A DNA stretch of 64,000 bases, taken from the NCBI RefSeq assembly GCF_002242805.1, contig NZ_MCGQ01000012.1, forward strand, positions 186,001 through 250,000, given 5' to 3'. Positions within the stretch are counted from its first letter, which is position 1; the number at the start of each line of letters is the position of its first letter. This document shows, piece after piece, positions 44,326 through 56,823 of the stretch. Under the pieces are notes generated by a model that was not told the DNA's origin, did not search any database, and was given only the letters and a program-made list of their open reading frames with translations. Origin of the DNA: Streptomyces diastatochromogenes (GTDB lineage Bacteria > Actinomycetota > Actinomycetes > Streptomycetales > Streptomycetaceae). The translations under genes were made by a program, and so were the position numbers.

Positions 44326-44520
44326 ATGTTCTGGCCGATGTTCGCGGTAGCCGTGGGTTTCCTGGGTCTTGCCGTCCTGGGGGTGCTCGCCGTCCGGGTC
44401 TTCCTGGAGGCGCGGCGCCTCGGGGAGCAGGTCTCGGCCTCCGCGCGCCGTATCAACAGGGCGGCCGAGGACCTGGAGCGGGCGGCGGTCAGTGCGGCCC
44501 GCGCCGTGGACACGCTGTGA
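44326..44520 (+). CDS. Small single-span membrane protein of unknown function
   Basis: A 64-residue protein: one N-terminal membrane helix (MFWPMFAVAVGFLGLAVLGV, residues 1-26) and a basic/amphipathic helical tail (RRLGEQVSASARRINRAAED). The layout resembles TatA-like or DUF948-type small proteins, but it lacks the FG hinge of TatA. It lies 20 bp after the zinc-ribbon gene and 257 bp before tatA. No function assigned. Confidence 0.7.
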   Translation: MFWPMFAVAVGFLGLAVLGVLAVRVFLEARRLGEQVSASARRINRAAEDLERAAVSAARAVDTL

Positions 44521-44777
44521 AGGGCGATGCCGGAACCTGTGAGTCGGCCGGGGGCAGCGGTTTGGGTCACTTCGCCCTGTCATGCTGACTACCGGGACAG
44601 GTACGCTCTGATCGCGGTGCGGAGAACGAGGCGCGTGCCGCGGACCGGGAGTACGCACGGGGATTGCCTCACGTTCACCCCCGAGCGTTACGATCGCTGC
44701 CAGCACGACCATCGGACACATGTCCGACTGGTCGGACAGCACCCCATCCAGTCGCCTCGGTGAGAAGGTAAAGACTT

Positions 44778-45056
44778 ATGTTCGGAAGGCTCGGAGCCCC
44801 CGAGATCATTCTCATCCTCGTCGTCATCGTGCTGCTGTTCGGCGCGAAGAAGCTTCCGGACATGGCTCGCTCGCTCGGCAAGTCCGCGCGCATCCTCAAG
44901 AGCGAAGCCAAGGCGATGAAGGAGGAGGGCAACGCCTCCGCCCAGGCTCCCACCTCCAACGAGCAGCCTCCGTCCCAGCGCACCATCCAGGCGGCCCCCG
45001 GCGACGTGACCAGCTCGCGGCCGGTCAACGAGCCGACGGACACCACCCAGCGCTGA
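44778..45056 (+). CDS. tatA: Sec-independent translocase subunit TatA
   Basis: Pore-forming component of the twin-arginine translocase, 92 residues. The N-terminal span [20 protein letters not shown] ends in the FG hinge, followed by [19 protein letters not shown], the conserved amphipathic helix, and a Gln/Pro/Ser-rich tail. AGAAGG precedes ATG 44778. A possible promoter is TTGCCT-N19-TACGAT in the 257-bp upstream gap. tatC follows after 47 bp. Confidence 0.96.
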   Translation: MFGRLGAPEIILILVVIVLLFGAKKLPDMARSLGKSARILKSEAKAMKEEGNASAQAPTSNEQPPSQRTIQAAPGDVTSSRPVNEPTDTTQR

Positions 45057-45103
45057 CGCAGCGCCGGAACCCTCCGGCCTGCCGCACGAGATGAGGACGT
45101 GGG

Positions 45104-46054
45104 TTGCTCAAGTCTGCCCGCAAGACGGAGAAGGATCCCGAGGGGCGCATGCCCCTTGCGGATCACCTTCGTGAGCTCCGCAACCGGCTCGCGAAGGCGC
45201 TGTTGGCCATCGTCGTCGTGACGGTCGTCGCCGCCTTCTTCTACAACGACATCATCAACTTCCTGACCAAGCCGATCCTCGACTCGGTCGGGTGCCACCA
45301 GACGTTCTCGCAGCTGGCCAGGTCGAGCGACGAGCAGAAGTGCGCACAGATCACCATCGACGGTCTGCTCGCCCCCTTCACGCTCGCCCTCCAGGTCTCC
45401 CTGACCGCCGGCGTCGTGTTCGCCTCGCCGGTCTGGCTCTACCAGCTGTGGGCCTTCGTCGCACCGGGTCTGCACCGGCACGAGAAGAAGTACGCCTACG
45501 CCTTCGTCTTCACCGGCGCCCCGCTGTTCCTCGCCGGCGCGTTCTTCGCGTACTCGGTGCTGCCCACCACCGCCAAGGTGCTGATCGACTTCACACCGAG
45601 CGGCAGCATCACCAACCTGCTGCCGCTGGACGATCTGCTCCAGCTGGTCACCCGCATGGTGATCGTCTTCGGGCTCTCCTTCGAGCTGCCCCTGCTGCTG
45701 ATCATGCTCAACCTCACCGGGATACTGACCGGCCAGCGCATGCTCGGCTGGTGGCGCGGCATGATCCTCGGCATCACGGTCTTCGCGGCCGTCGCGACCC
45801 CGAGCACGGACCCGCTGTCGATGCTGGCCCTCGCCGGACCGATCTGGGTGCTGTACTTCGGCGCGGTCGCCTTCTCCCTGGCCAACGACAAGCGCAAGCG
45901 CCGTCGTGAGGCCGAGGGTCCCGACGACGACGAGGCCTCCGACCTGGACCTCACCCCCGAGGACATCGGCGAGGTCGAGCCCGTTCCGGCGCACCGGGCC
46001 CTGCCCGAGCAGACGAGCACGGACCGGGTCAACGGCTACGACGACGTGACCTGA
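45104..46054 (+). CDS. tatC: Sec-independent translocase subunit TatC
   Basis: Receptor for twin-arginine signal peptides, 316 residues with six membrane spans. The cytosolic N-terminus has the conserved MPLADHLRELRNRLAKALL, the loop ASPVWLYQLWAFVAPGL with the critical Phe/Ala region, and the last loop ATPSTDPLSMLALAGPIW. The C-terminal 50 residues are charged and disordered. The start is TTG 45104 behind GAGGA; the first internal Met at residue 16 is a weaker choice because the conserved region begins there. tatB is not in this cluster, as usual in Streptomyces. Confidence 0.95.
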   Translation: MLKSARKTEKDPEGRMPLADHLRELRNRLAKALLAIVVVTVVAAFFYNDIINFLTKPILDSVGCHQTFSQLARSSDEQKCAQITIDGLLAPFTLALQVSLTAGVVFASPVWLYQLWAFVAPGLHRHEKKYAYAFVFTGAPLFLAGAFFAYSVLPTTAKVLIDFTPSGSITNLLPLDDLLQLVTRMVIVFGLSFELPLLLIMLNLTGILTGQRMLGWWRGMILGITVFAAVATPSTDPLSMLALAGPIWVLYFGAVAFSLANDKRKRRREAEGPDDDEASDLDLTPEDIGEVEPVPAHRALPEQTSTDRVNGYDDVT

Positions 46055-46077
46055 GTCCGCGCAGAGCCGCAGAACGC

Positions 46078-46107
46078 GATGCCCCCGTCCCCGAGGACGG
46101 GGGCATC
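46078..46107 (+). terminator. Terminator after tatC
   Basis: Perfect 13-bp stem GATGCCCCCGTCC (46078-46090) with GGACGGGGGCATC (46095-46107), loop CCGA, 23 bp past the tatC stop. Confidence 0.85.
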
Positions 46108-46183
46108 CGCCGTTGTTGAACAACCCAAGATCCGGATAATGATCGTCCTGTTGTCAGTGGCGCCCGGTACGCTCGAAAGCACG

Positions 46184-48991
46184 ATGACAGAGGATCTCTC
46201 ACCGGCCGAGCGGTACGCGGCAGCCCGGAAGCGGGCAGTCGAGCAGGCCACCGCGCTCGCGTCCTTCCGCGAGATGTACGACTTCGGCCTCGACCCCTTC
46301 CAGATCGAGTCCTGTCAGGCCCTCGAAGAGGGGAAGGGCGTGCTGGTGGCCGCCCCCACCGGCTCGGGCAAGACGATCGTGGGCGAGTTCGCCGTCCACC
46401 TCGCCCTCCAGCAGGGCAAGAAGTGCTTCTACACGACACCCATCAAGGCGCTGTCGAACCAGAAGTACGCCGACCTGTGCCGCCGCTACGGGGACAGCAA
46501 GGTCGGACTCCTCACCGGGGACAACAGCATCAACTCCGACGCCCCGGTGGTCGTGATGACCACCGAGGTGCTGCGGAACATGCTGTACGCCGGCTCGCAG
46601 ACCCTCCTCGGCCTCGGCTACGTGGTCATGGACGAGGTGCACTACCTCTCCGACCGCTTCCGTGGCGCCGTCTGGGAGGAAGTGATCATCCACCTGCCCG
46701 AGTCGGTGACCCTGGTGTCGCTGTCGGCGACCGTGTCCAACGCCGAGGAGTTCGGTGACTGGCTGGACACCGTCCGTGGCGACACCGAGGTGATCGTCTC
46801 CGAGCACCGGCCCGTGCCGCTGTTCCAGCACGTGCTCGCCGGGCGCCGGATGTACGACCTGTTCGAGGAGGGCGAGGGCCACAAGAAGGCCGTCAACCCC
46901 GACCTCGCCCGCCTCGCCCGCATGGAGTCGACCCGGCCGTCGTACCAGGACCGCCGCCGTGGCCGCGCGATGCGCGAGGCCGACCGCGAGCGGGAGCGCA
47001 GACAGCGCTCGCGCGTGTGGACGCCGGGCCGGCCCGAGGTCATCGAGCGCCTCGACTCCGAGGGCCTGCTGCCCGCGATCACCTTCATCTTCAGCCGCGC
47101 CGCCTGCGAGTCCGCCGTCCAGCAGTGCCTGTACGCCGGCCTGCGGCTCAACGACGACGAGGCGCGGGAGCAGGTCCGTGCGCTGGTCGAGGAGCGCACC
47201 TCCGCCATCCCGACCGAGGACCTGCACGTCCTCGGCTACTACGAGTGGCTGGAGGGTCTGGAGCGCGGTATCGCCGCCCACCACGCGGGCATGCTGCCGA
47301 CCTTCAAGGAGGTCGTCGAGGAGCTGTTCGTGCGCGGACTGGTCAAGGCCGTGTTCGCGACCGAGACCCTCGCCCTGGGTATCAACATGCCCGCCCGCTC
47401 GGTGGTCCTGGAGAAGCTCGTCAAGTGGAACGGCGAGCAGCATGCCGACATCACGCCCGGTGAGTACACCCAGCTGACGGGACGTGCGGGCCGGCGTGGC
47501 ATCGACGTCGAGGGCCATGCCGTGGTGCTGTGGCAGCGCGCGATGAGCCCCGAACACCTCGCCGGTCTGGCGGGCACCCGCACGTACCCGCTGCGGTCCA
47601 GCTTCAAGCCGTCGTACAACATGGCGGTCAACCTGGTCCAGCAGTTCGGCCGGCACCGCTCGCGCGAGCTGCTGGAGACCTCCTTCGCGCAGTTCCAGGC
47701 CGACAAGTCGGTCGTCGGGATCTCCCGGCAGGTGCAGCGCAACGAGGAGGGCCTGGAGGGCTACAAGGCCTCCATGACCTGCCACCTCGGCGACTTCGAG
47801 GAGTACGCGCTGCTGCGTCGCGAGCTGAAGGACCGCGAGACCGAGCTGGCCCGGCAGGGCGCGAACGAGCGCCGCGCGGAGGCCGCCGTCGCCCTGGAGA
47901 AGCTCAAGCCGGGCGACGTCATCCACGTGCCCACCGGCAAGTACGCGGGGCTGGCCCTGGTGCTGGACCCGGGCCTTCCGGCCGGTCGCTCCAACGGTCA
48001 CCGCGGCTTCGACCACAACGACGGTCCGCGCCCGCTGGTGCTGACCGCCGAACGGCAGGTCAAGCGGCTGGCGGCGATGGACTTCCCGGTGCCGGTCGAG
48101 CCGCTGGACCGGATGCGGATCCCGAAGAGCTTCAACCCGCGCTCGCCGCAGTCCCGTCGGGACCTCGCCTCGGCGCTGCGCAGCAAGGCCGGGCACATCC
48201 CGCCGGAGCGGGCCCGCAAGAAGCGGTCGCAGGCCGCCGACGACCGCGAGATCGCCCGACTGCGCACGGCGATCCGGGCGCATCCGTGCCATGGGTGCAA
48301 CGACCGGGAGGACCACGCCCGTTGGGCCGAGCGGTACCACCGGCTGCTCCGCGACACCTCGCAGCTGGAGCGGCGCATCGAGGGCCGCACCAACACGATC
48401 GCGCGGACCTTCGACCGCATCGTCGCGCTGCTCACCGAACTGGACTACCTGCGCGGCGACGAGGTCACCGAGCACGGCAAGCGGCTCGCCCGGCTCTACG
48501 GCGAACTCGACCTGCTGGCCAGCGAATGCCTGCGGGAAGGTGTCTGGGAGGGGCTCGCTCCCGCCGAACTCGCCGCGTGCGTCTCGGCGTTGGTGTACGA
48601 GGCACGGGTCGGCGACGACGCCATGGCGCCCAAGCTGCCCTCGGGCAAGGCGAAGGCCGCGCTCAGTGAGATGGTCCGGATCTGGGGCCGACTCGACGGT
48701 CTGGAGGAGGAGTTCCGGATCAACCAGACCGAGGGTGTCGGGCAGCGGGAGCCGGATCTCGGCTTCGCCTGGGCCGCGTACATGTGGGCCTCGGGGACGG
48801 GGCTCGATGAGGTGCTGCGTGAGGCGGAGATGCCTGCGGGGGACTTTGTGCGGTGGTGTAAGCAGGTGATCGATGTGCTGGGGCAGATTTCGGCGGCTTC
48901 TCCTGTGGAGGGGTCGACTGTGGCGAAGGCTGCGCGTAAGGCGGTTGATCAGTTGCTGCGGGGTGTGGTGGCCTACTCGTCGGTGGGGTGA
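46184..48991 (+). CDS. helY: Ski2-like DEVH-box RNA helicase
   Basis: A 935-residue superfamily 2 helicase. Motif I APTGSGKT is near residue 50, motif II is MDEVHYLSD, motif III SLSATVSNAEEF, motif IV/V FATETLALGINMPARSVV and motif VI QLTGRAGRRGID. The central RGRAMREADRERERRQRSR insert and the C-terminal DSHCT domain (CHGCNDREDHARWAE then RRIEGRTNTIARTFDRI) mark the HelY/Mtr4-like group. ATG 46184 is taken; the in-frame region upstream only covers the tatC terminator. It probably acts in RNA turnover. Conserved next to tatAC in actinobacteria. Confidence 0.92.
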   Translation: MTEDLSPAERYAAARKRAVEQATALASFREMYDFGLDPFQIESCQALEEGKGVLVAAPTGSGKTIVGEFAVHLALQQGKKCFYTTPIKALSNQKYADLCRRYGDSKVGLLTGDNSINSDAPVVVMTTEVLRNMLYAGSQTLLGLGYVVMDEVHYLSDRFRGAVWEEVIIHLPESVTLVSLSATVSNAEEFGDWLDTVRGDTEVIVSEHRPVPLFQHVLAGRRMYDLFEEGEGHKKAVNPDLARLARMESTRPSYQDRRRGRAMREADRERERRQRSRVWTPGRPEVIERLDSEGLLPAITFIFSRAACESAVQQCLYAGLRLNDDEAREQVRALVEERTSAIPTEDLHVLGYYEWLEGLERGIAAHHAGMLPTFKEVVEELFVRGLVKAVFATETLALGINMPARSVVLEKLVKWNGEQHADITPGEYTQLTGRAGRRGIDVEGHAVVLWQRAMSPEHLAGLAGTRTYPLRSSFKPSYNMAVNLVQQFGRHRSRELLETSFAQFQADKSVVGISRQVQRNEEGLEGYKASMTCHLGDFEEYALLRRELKDRETELARQGANERRAEAAVALEKLKPGDVIHVPTGKYAGLALVLDPGLPAGRSNGHRGFDHNDGPRPLVLTAERQVKRLAAMDFPVPVEPLDRMRIPKSFNPRSPQSRRDLASALRSKAGHIPPERARKKRSQAADDREIARLRTAIRAHPCHGCNDREDHARWAERYHRLLRDTSQLERRIEGRTNTIARTFDRIVALLTELDYLRGDEVTEHGKRLARLYGELDLLASECLREGVWEGLAPAELAACVSALVYEARVGDDAMAPKLPSGKAKAALSEMVRIWGRLDGLEEEFRINQTEGVGQREPDLGFAWAAYMWASGTGLDEVLREAEMPAGDFVRWCKQVIDVLGQISAASPVEGSTVAKAARKAVDQLLRGVVAYSSVG

Positions 48992-49037
48992 CCTGTTCTC
49001 TGGCGGGTGCGGGTGCGTTGTGGCTTGTCGCGCCCAC

Positions 49038-49050
49038 GCGGCGGAGCCGC
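49038..49050. repeat. Short palindrome typical of Streptomyces intergenic repeats
   Basis: GCGGC-GGA-GCCGC at 49038-49050, in a CGCGCCCAC...ATATC context followed by CCCCGCGCCCCTGGGG (49063-49078). This composite is familiar from many Streptomyces gene ends and may act as terminator between the convergent helicase and allophanate hydrolase genes. The family membership is from memory. Confidence 0.45.
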
Positions 49051-49097
49051 ATATCTACTCAGCCCCGCGCCCCTGGGGAGTTGCCCTCGCCGGTGCT

Positions 49098-50746
49098 TCA
49101 ACGGCGCAGGTATGCCCGCCAGCCGCCGTAGCGTGTGATGTCCTCCGCATGTGTCAGGGCCTCCGGCTCGCACAGGAAGCCCGGCACCCGGCTGCCGTCC
49201 GCCAGTTCCACGCTCCCCAGCGTCATGGGACGCGGGAGCGTGGTCAGGAGGTGGCCCAGGCCCTCGGCCGGGAGGCGCCAGATCTCCGTTTCGATCGGGG
49301 CGCCGCCCTCGCCCACGTGCACCAGGCCCGGCTTCGGTGGGTCGGTGGGCAGTGCGTGCAGGCGGTAGACCGGCGCCGTGGTCGTCGTACGGTCCAGGCG
49401 GGCGCCCAATGCCAGGAGCTGGGGGTTCAGGGGCTGGCCCGTCAGGTGGGCGCCGACCACGGCCAGGTGGGTTTCCGGCTCCAGGGTGCGGGCGATGGTG
49501 GCCAGGCGGTCGTCGGTGAAGGCGGGGCCGATCAGCATCACCCCGAACGGGAGGCCCCCGACCTCGCCCGCCGGTACGGCGACCGCCGCTTGGTCGAAGA
49601 GGTTCGTGGAGTTGGTGAAGCGGCCCAGGCGGGCGTTGGCGCCCAGGGGGTTCGCGGCCACCTCGGAAAGGGTGGGGTGGCCCGGTGTGGTCGGGAGCAG
49701 GAGGGCGTCGGCGTCGGCCAACGCGGCGAGGGCCCTTGCGCGCAGGTCCGCCAGGCGGGTCTGGTCGGTGAAGAGCTGGTGGGCCGGGATGTCGCGGGCG
49801 CGGGTGATGATGCCGGCGACCGTGGGGTCCAGGCCTTCCCCGCCCTGTGCGATCAACTTGTCGACAAAGGTGCCCACCGCTGTGTAGCGCTCGGCCACGA
49901 AAGCGCCCTCGTAGAGCATTGCCGCCGCTTCCGTGAAGGGCGTGAGGTCGATCTGTCGTAGTGACGCGCCCGCCTCACGGAGTCGCTCCACGGCGCGCTC
50001 GTAGGCCTCGGCCCAGCCCTCGTCCAGTTCGCCGAGGTCCTCCCGGGACGGGACCGCGATGCGCCATGGGCCGGGGGCCCGCTGGGGGAGGGGTGGCAGG
50101 GTGCGGGCGGGCGGGGACGCCATGAGGGACAGGGCCTGCTCGGCCTCCGGGAGCGTGCGGGCGAACACCGTCACGCAGTCGATCGAGGCACAGGCCGGGA
50201 CCACGCCCTCCGTCGGGACCAGGCCACGGGTGGGCTTGATGCCGACGATGCCGTTGAAGGCGGCCGGCACGCGGCCCGAGCCCGCGGTGTCCGTGCCGAG
50301 CGCGAGGTCCACGATGCCGAGGGCCACCGCGAGCGCCGAGCCGGAGCTGGAGCCGCCGCTGATCCTCGCCGGGTCGTGGGCGTTGCGTACCGCGCCGTAG
50401 GGGGAGCGGGTGCCGACCAGGCCCGTGGCGAACTGGTCGAGGTTGGTCGTCCCGAGGACGAGCGCGCCCGCCGCGCGCAGCCGCGCGACGACCGGGGCAT
50501 CGGCCGGGGGGTCGTAGGCGTACGCCGGGCAGCCCGCCGTCGTGGGCAGTCCGTGGACGTCGATGTTGCCCTTCGCGGCCAGCAGCCGGCCGGCGAGGGG
50601 GAGGTGCTCCCCGGCGGCCACGCGTGCGTCGAGCGCCCGCGCCTCCGCTTCGACCTCCTCGCGCGGCCGCAGGTCGATCCAGATCTCGGGGCGGTCGACG
50701 GCCTCGATCCGGTCGTACGCGGCGCGCACCCGGGACACAGTGGGGG

Positions 50747-50750
<4 letters not shown>
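49098..50750 (-). CDS. atzF: Allophanate hydrolase
   Basis: Hydrolyses allophanate to ammonia and CO2; amidase-signature enzyme of 550 residues. The catalytic triad positions are visible: Lys in LLAAKGNIDV, Ser in RISGGSSSGSALAV (cis-Ser) and Ser in GTDTAGSGRVPA. The C-terminal domain after residue ~430 (LAVVGAHLTGQPLN ... CEPEALTHAEDI) is the AtzF-specific extension that decarboxylates. ATG 50750 overlaps the carboxylase stop by 4 bp. Last gene of the four-gene operon. Confidence 0.94.
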
Positions 50751-54291
<3,541 letters not shown>

Positions 54292-54295
<4 letters not shown>

Positions 54296-54906
54296 GCTGT
54301 GCCCTCGTCGCCGACGGGCCCCGTGATCGTCATCTCCACCGCCGTCGGCTCGAAGCCGTTGCACGGGTTGTTGATCTGGGGGCAGTTGGAGACCAGCACC
54401 AGGACGTCCCGCTCGGCCCGCAGGGTCAGGGAGAGACCGGGCGCCGAGATGCCGTCGACGATGCCGAGGGTGCCGTCCTTCTCGACCGGCACGTTCATGT
54501 ACCAGTTGATGTTGGAGACCAGGTCCCGCTTGCCCAGGCCGTACTTCGCGCCCTCCGCGAGGAAGTTGTCCACGCAGGCGTGCTGGGACCAGGTGTGGTG
54601 GCCGTAGCGGAGGGTGTTGGACTCCTTGGAGCAGGCGCCGCCGACCGTGTCGTGCCGGCCCACCTCGTCGGCGACGACCGTCATCAGCGGGGTGTGCTCG
54701 TTGGACAGCAGCACGCTGCCGGTGGTCAGGAAGAGGGTGCCCTGCGCCTGGATGGTGTCGGGGGCGCTGTAGCGCACGGACGGGTCCTGGGCGTCGTACA
54801 CGAGGAAGTCGACGGCCTGGTTGCCGTGCAGGTCCGTGATGGTGAGCGTGCCGCCGGCGCGGACGACGGACGACCAGGCGGCGCGGGCCGGAACCACGGT
54901 CTTCAT
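54292..54906 (-). CDS. Urea amidolyase-associated protein 2 / carboxyguanidine deiminase subunit (DUF1989)
   Basis: A 204-residue DUF1989 protein. Marks are AGGTLTITDLHGNQAVDFLVYD, TLFLTTGSVLLSNEHTPLMT, the Cys-containing GGACSKESNTLRYG, NINWYMNVPV and CPQINNPCNGFEPT; conserved Cys and His suggest a metal site. ATG 54906 overlaps the upstream gene and the stop overlaps the carboxylase gene, each by 4 bp. In recent work on guanidine users the UAAP pair forms the heteromeric deiminase that turns carboxyguanidine into allophanate plus ammonia. Assignment rests on family and operon. Confidence 0.9.
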
Positions 54907-55727
54907 GCGAGCCCCCTCGCGGCGAGGAATTCGGCGGTGTTGAGGAAGGCGCGGCGGCCCTCGGGGGTGGCGTCCCACAGCGGGTCGCCGGGCGCGGTCG
55001 GCGCGGCCCGCCAGGCGAGCACCTCCAAGGGGGTGCTGACGTAGTCGGGGCGTGGATCCACCGGATGCGGCACGTTCGCGATCAGCACGGTCACGTCCTG
55101 CTCCGCGCGGAGCGTGACGCTGCCGCCGGGTCCGGCCGAGCCGGTGAACTCCACGGCGCCGTCGTCGCGTACCTCGACGCCCTGGAAGAAGGAGAGGGAG
55201 GGCGGCAGATCGCGCGCCTCCAGCCCGTTCTTGGCCGCTGCCAGCTTGAACAGCTCGCGGCCGGAGGGGGAGGGGGACTGGGGAGTGCCGTCGCCGTACC
55301 GCTCGGTGTTGCGTACGAGGGTGGAGGTGCCGCACAGGGCGTCGTGCCGTCCGGAGGTGTCGGCGACCACCGAGGCGAGGACACGTCCCTGGTCGGACAG
55401 GAGCAGTACGCCCTCGCCGAGGTAGGCGTTCCACTGCACCTTCACCGTGTCGGCGACGTTCAGCCGCTCCCAGGGGCGGTCCGCCACGTACAGCAGCAGA
55501 TGCGCGCAGGCGTCGCCGCGCACATCGGTCAGGCGCAGCTCCGTGCCGCGGGCCAGCACCCGGTGCGTGTAGTTGCCGCCCGCCACCGTCTCGGCCCACA
55601 CCAGATGGCCCGCCTCGCAGGGCGGTTCGGGCCAGTCCCGGGCCGGTACGACGGGCATGGCCTCGGCACGGCTGCCCTCCTGGGCGCGGGCGTGGGCACG
55701 GGCTCCGTGGGTGGTCGCTGTCGCCAT
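54903..55727 (-). CDS. Urea amidolyase-associated protein 1 / carboxyguanidine deiminase subunit (DUF1989)
   Basis: A 274-residue paralogue of the next gene. It shows AGHLVWAETVAGGNYTHRVL, RLTDVRGDACAHLLLYVADR, WNAYLGEGVLLLSDQGRVLASV, CGTSTLVRNTERYGDG and LSFFQGVEVRDDGAVEF. First gene of the operon. ATG 55727 follows GAGAGG; an internal Met at residue 24 is possible because the first 23 residues look unconserved. A perfect palindrome lies 28 bp upstream. It is expected to act together with UAAP2 on carboxyguanidine. Confidence 0.9.
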   Translation of the reverse strand: MATATTHGARAHARAQEGSRAEAMPVVPARDWPEPPCEAGHLVWAETVAGGNYTHRVLARGTELRLTDVRGDACAHLLLYVADRPWERLNVADTVKVQWNAYLGEGVLLLSDQGRVLASVVADTSGRHDALCGTSTLVRNTERYGDGTPQSPSPSGRELFKLAAAKNGLEARDLPPSLSFFQGVEVRDDGAVEFTGSAGPGGSVTLRAEQDVTVLIANVPHPVDPRPDYVSTPLEVLAWRAAPTAPGDPLWDATPEGRRAFLNTAEFLAARGLA

Positions 55728-55754
55728 CGCGGGACCTCTCGCCGGAAGGAGTGG

Positions 55755-55776
55755 ATTTCTGTCGTGCGACAGAAAT
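55755..55776. promoter_or_regulatory. Perfect palindrome, probable TetR operator
   Basis: Arms ATTTCTGTCG (55755-55764) and CGACAGAAAT (55767-55776) are exact complements with a 2-bp centre. It lies 28 bp upstream of the first operon gene and 110 bp upstream of the divergent tetR start, and is AT-rich compared with its surroundings. This is the expected look of a TetR site overlapping the operon promoter. Confidence 0.72.
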
Positions 55777-55886
55777 TAGGGGCGGGCCGGGTCGCCGCCA
55801 TTGCGGGTGCGTTGCCGGGCGGTTACCGAGCCCTCACGGAGATCCGCGGAGATCGCCGGAGGAGGCGGTGTGCGAGGATCGAACGC

Positions 55887-56522
55887 ATGGGAACGGGCAG
55901 CAGTCGCCGGGTGGGCCGGCCGAGGGCCGCGCAGCGGCCGGACAGCGGCCTCGAACCGCGCGCCGAACTGCTCGCCGCGGCCGCCGAGCTGTTCACCACC
56001 CGTGGCTACGCGGCCACCACCACCCGGGCCGTCGCCGAGCGCGCGGGCATGCGGCAGGCGTCCATGTACCACTACGTCTCCGGCAAGGAGGAACTGCTCG
56101 CCGACCTGCTGGAGTCCACCGTCACGCCCTCGCTGGCCCGGGCCCGTGAGCTGCTCGCGGAGGACGCCGAGGGCGCAGCCCCGGCCGAGGACCGGCTGTG
56201 GGAGCTGTGCCGCACCGACGTGGAGCTGCTGTGCGGCGGGCCGCACAACCTCGGCGGGCTCTATCTGCTGCCCGAGGTGCGCACCGAGCGGTTCGCGGGC
56301 TTCCATGCCGTACGGGCCGAACTCAAGGACGGCTACCGGCAGTTGCTGGCCGCCACCGCCGCGGGCGGGGCGCTGGCCAAGAGCGAGCTGGATCTGCGCA
56401 CGGATCTGGTCTTCGGTCTGATCGAGGGCGTCATCCTGGTGCACCGCTCCGAACCGGAGCGCTCCGTGGCGGAGTTCGCCCGCGCCACCGCCGACGCGGC
56501 ACTGCGGATCGTCGGGGTCTGA
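55887..56522 (+). CDS. TetR-family regulator
   Basis: A 211-residue repressor with N-terminal helix-turn-helix (AELFTTRGYAATTTRAVAERAG then MRQASMYHYVSGKEELLADLL; the YHY-x-GKEEL stretch is classical TetR). The C-terminal ligand domain is not informative. ATG 55887 is preceded by GAGGA. It diverges from the guanidine/urea operon, whose promoter side contains the palindrome at 55755-55776. The ligand could be guanidine or a pathway intermediate. A hairpin follows the stop. Confidence 0.92.
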   Translation: MGTGSSRRVGRPRAAQRPDSGLEPRAELLAAAAELFTTRGYAATTTRAVAERAGMRQASMYHYVSGKEELLADLLESTVTPSLARARELLAEDAEGAAPAEDRLWELCRTDVELLCGGPHNLGGLYLLPEVRTERFAGFHAVRAELKDGYRQLLAATAAGGALAKSELDLRTDLVFGLIEGVILVHRSEPERSVAEFARATADAALRIVGV

Positions 56523-56823
56523 CCCGCCTTTTCACTCATCACGATGAGTGATTTTCGTACGCCCGTACGCCGTCACGTGTCGTGTTCGAATGATCGCCGA
56601 GCGTGTAAATGGGGCGAGCGTACTCCTGTTGCGTGGGCGATTTCAGGTGCTTGCCGAATATGACACGGCGATGATCCGGTCGGACTAAGCTCGCCCGCGG
56701 CGCACCGAGTTGAGGTGAATTCGTGCGCCTGTTCCCAAACTTCCCGATGATCCCCTTCAGTTCCATGAACCTTCCCCACGCAAGCTCCCCTGACACCCAG
56801 CCGACTCGTCTCAGAAGGCATCC
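56523..56823. other. 301-bp intergenic region upstream of rar conservon
   Basis: It contains the tetR terminator (56532-56555) and then the promoter region of rarA. TAAGCT at 56686-56691 is a possible -10 but lacks a good -35. No ORF with coding character; composition is clearly more AT-rich than the genes on each side. AGAAGG before ATG 56824 is the ribosome site of rarA. Confidence 0.4.
56532..56555 (+). terminator. Terminator after tetR
   Basis: TCACTCATC (56532-56540) and GATGAGTGA (56543-56551) are perfect inverted arms followed by TTTTC. The 2-nt centre means the inner pairs open in RNA. It lies 9 bp after the stop. Confidence 0.65.

Noticed and set aside
44326..44520. TatB or TatE candidate before tatA
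   Set aside because: One membrane span plus helical tail is suggestive, but the FG/PG hinge and conserved amphipathic-helix residues of the TatA/B family are absent.
46199..48475. Long minus-strand open frame antisense to helY
   Set aside because: Codon-bias artefact; no motifs, and all helicase motifs lie on the plus strand.
55728..55886. ykkC-type guanidine riboswitch ahead of the carboxyguanidine operon
   Set aside because: No conserved riboswitch core was seen; the space is short and holds a perfect palindrome more typical of TetR control.
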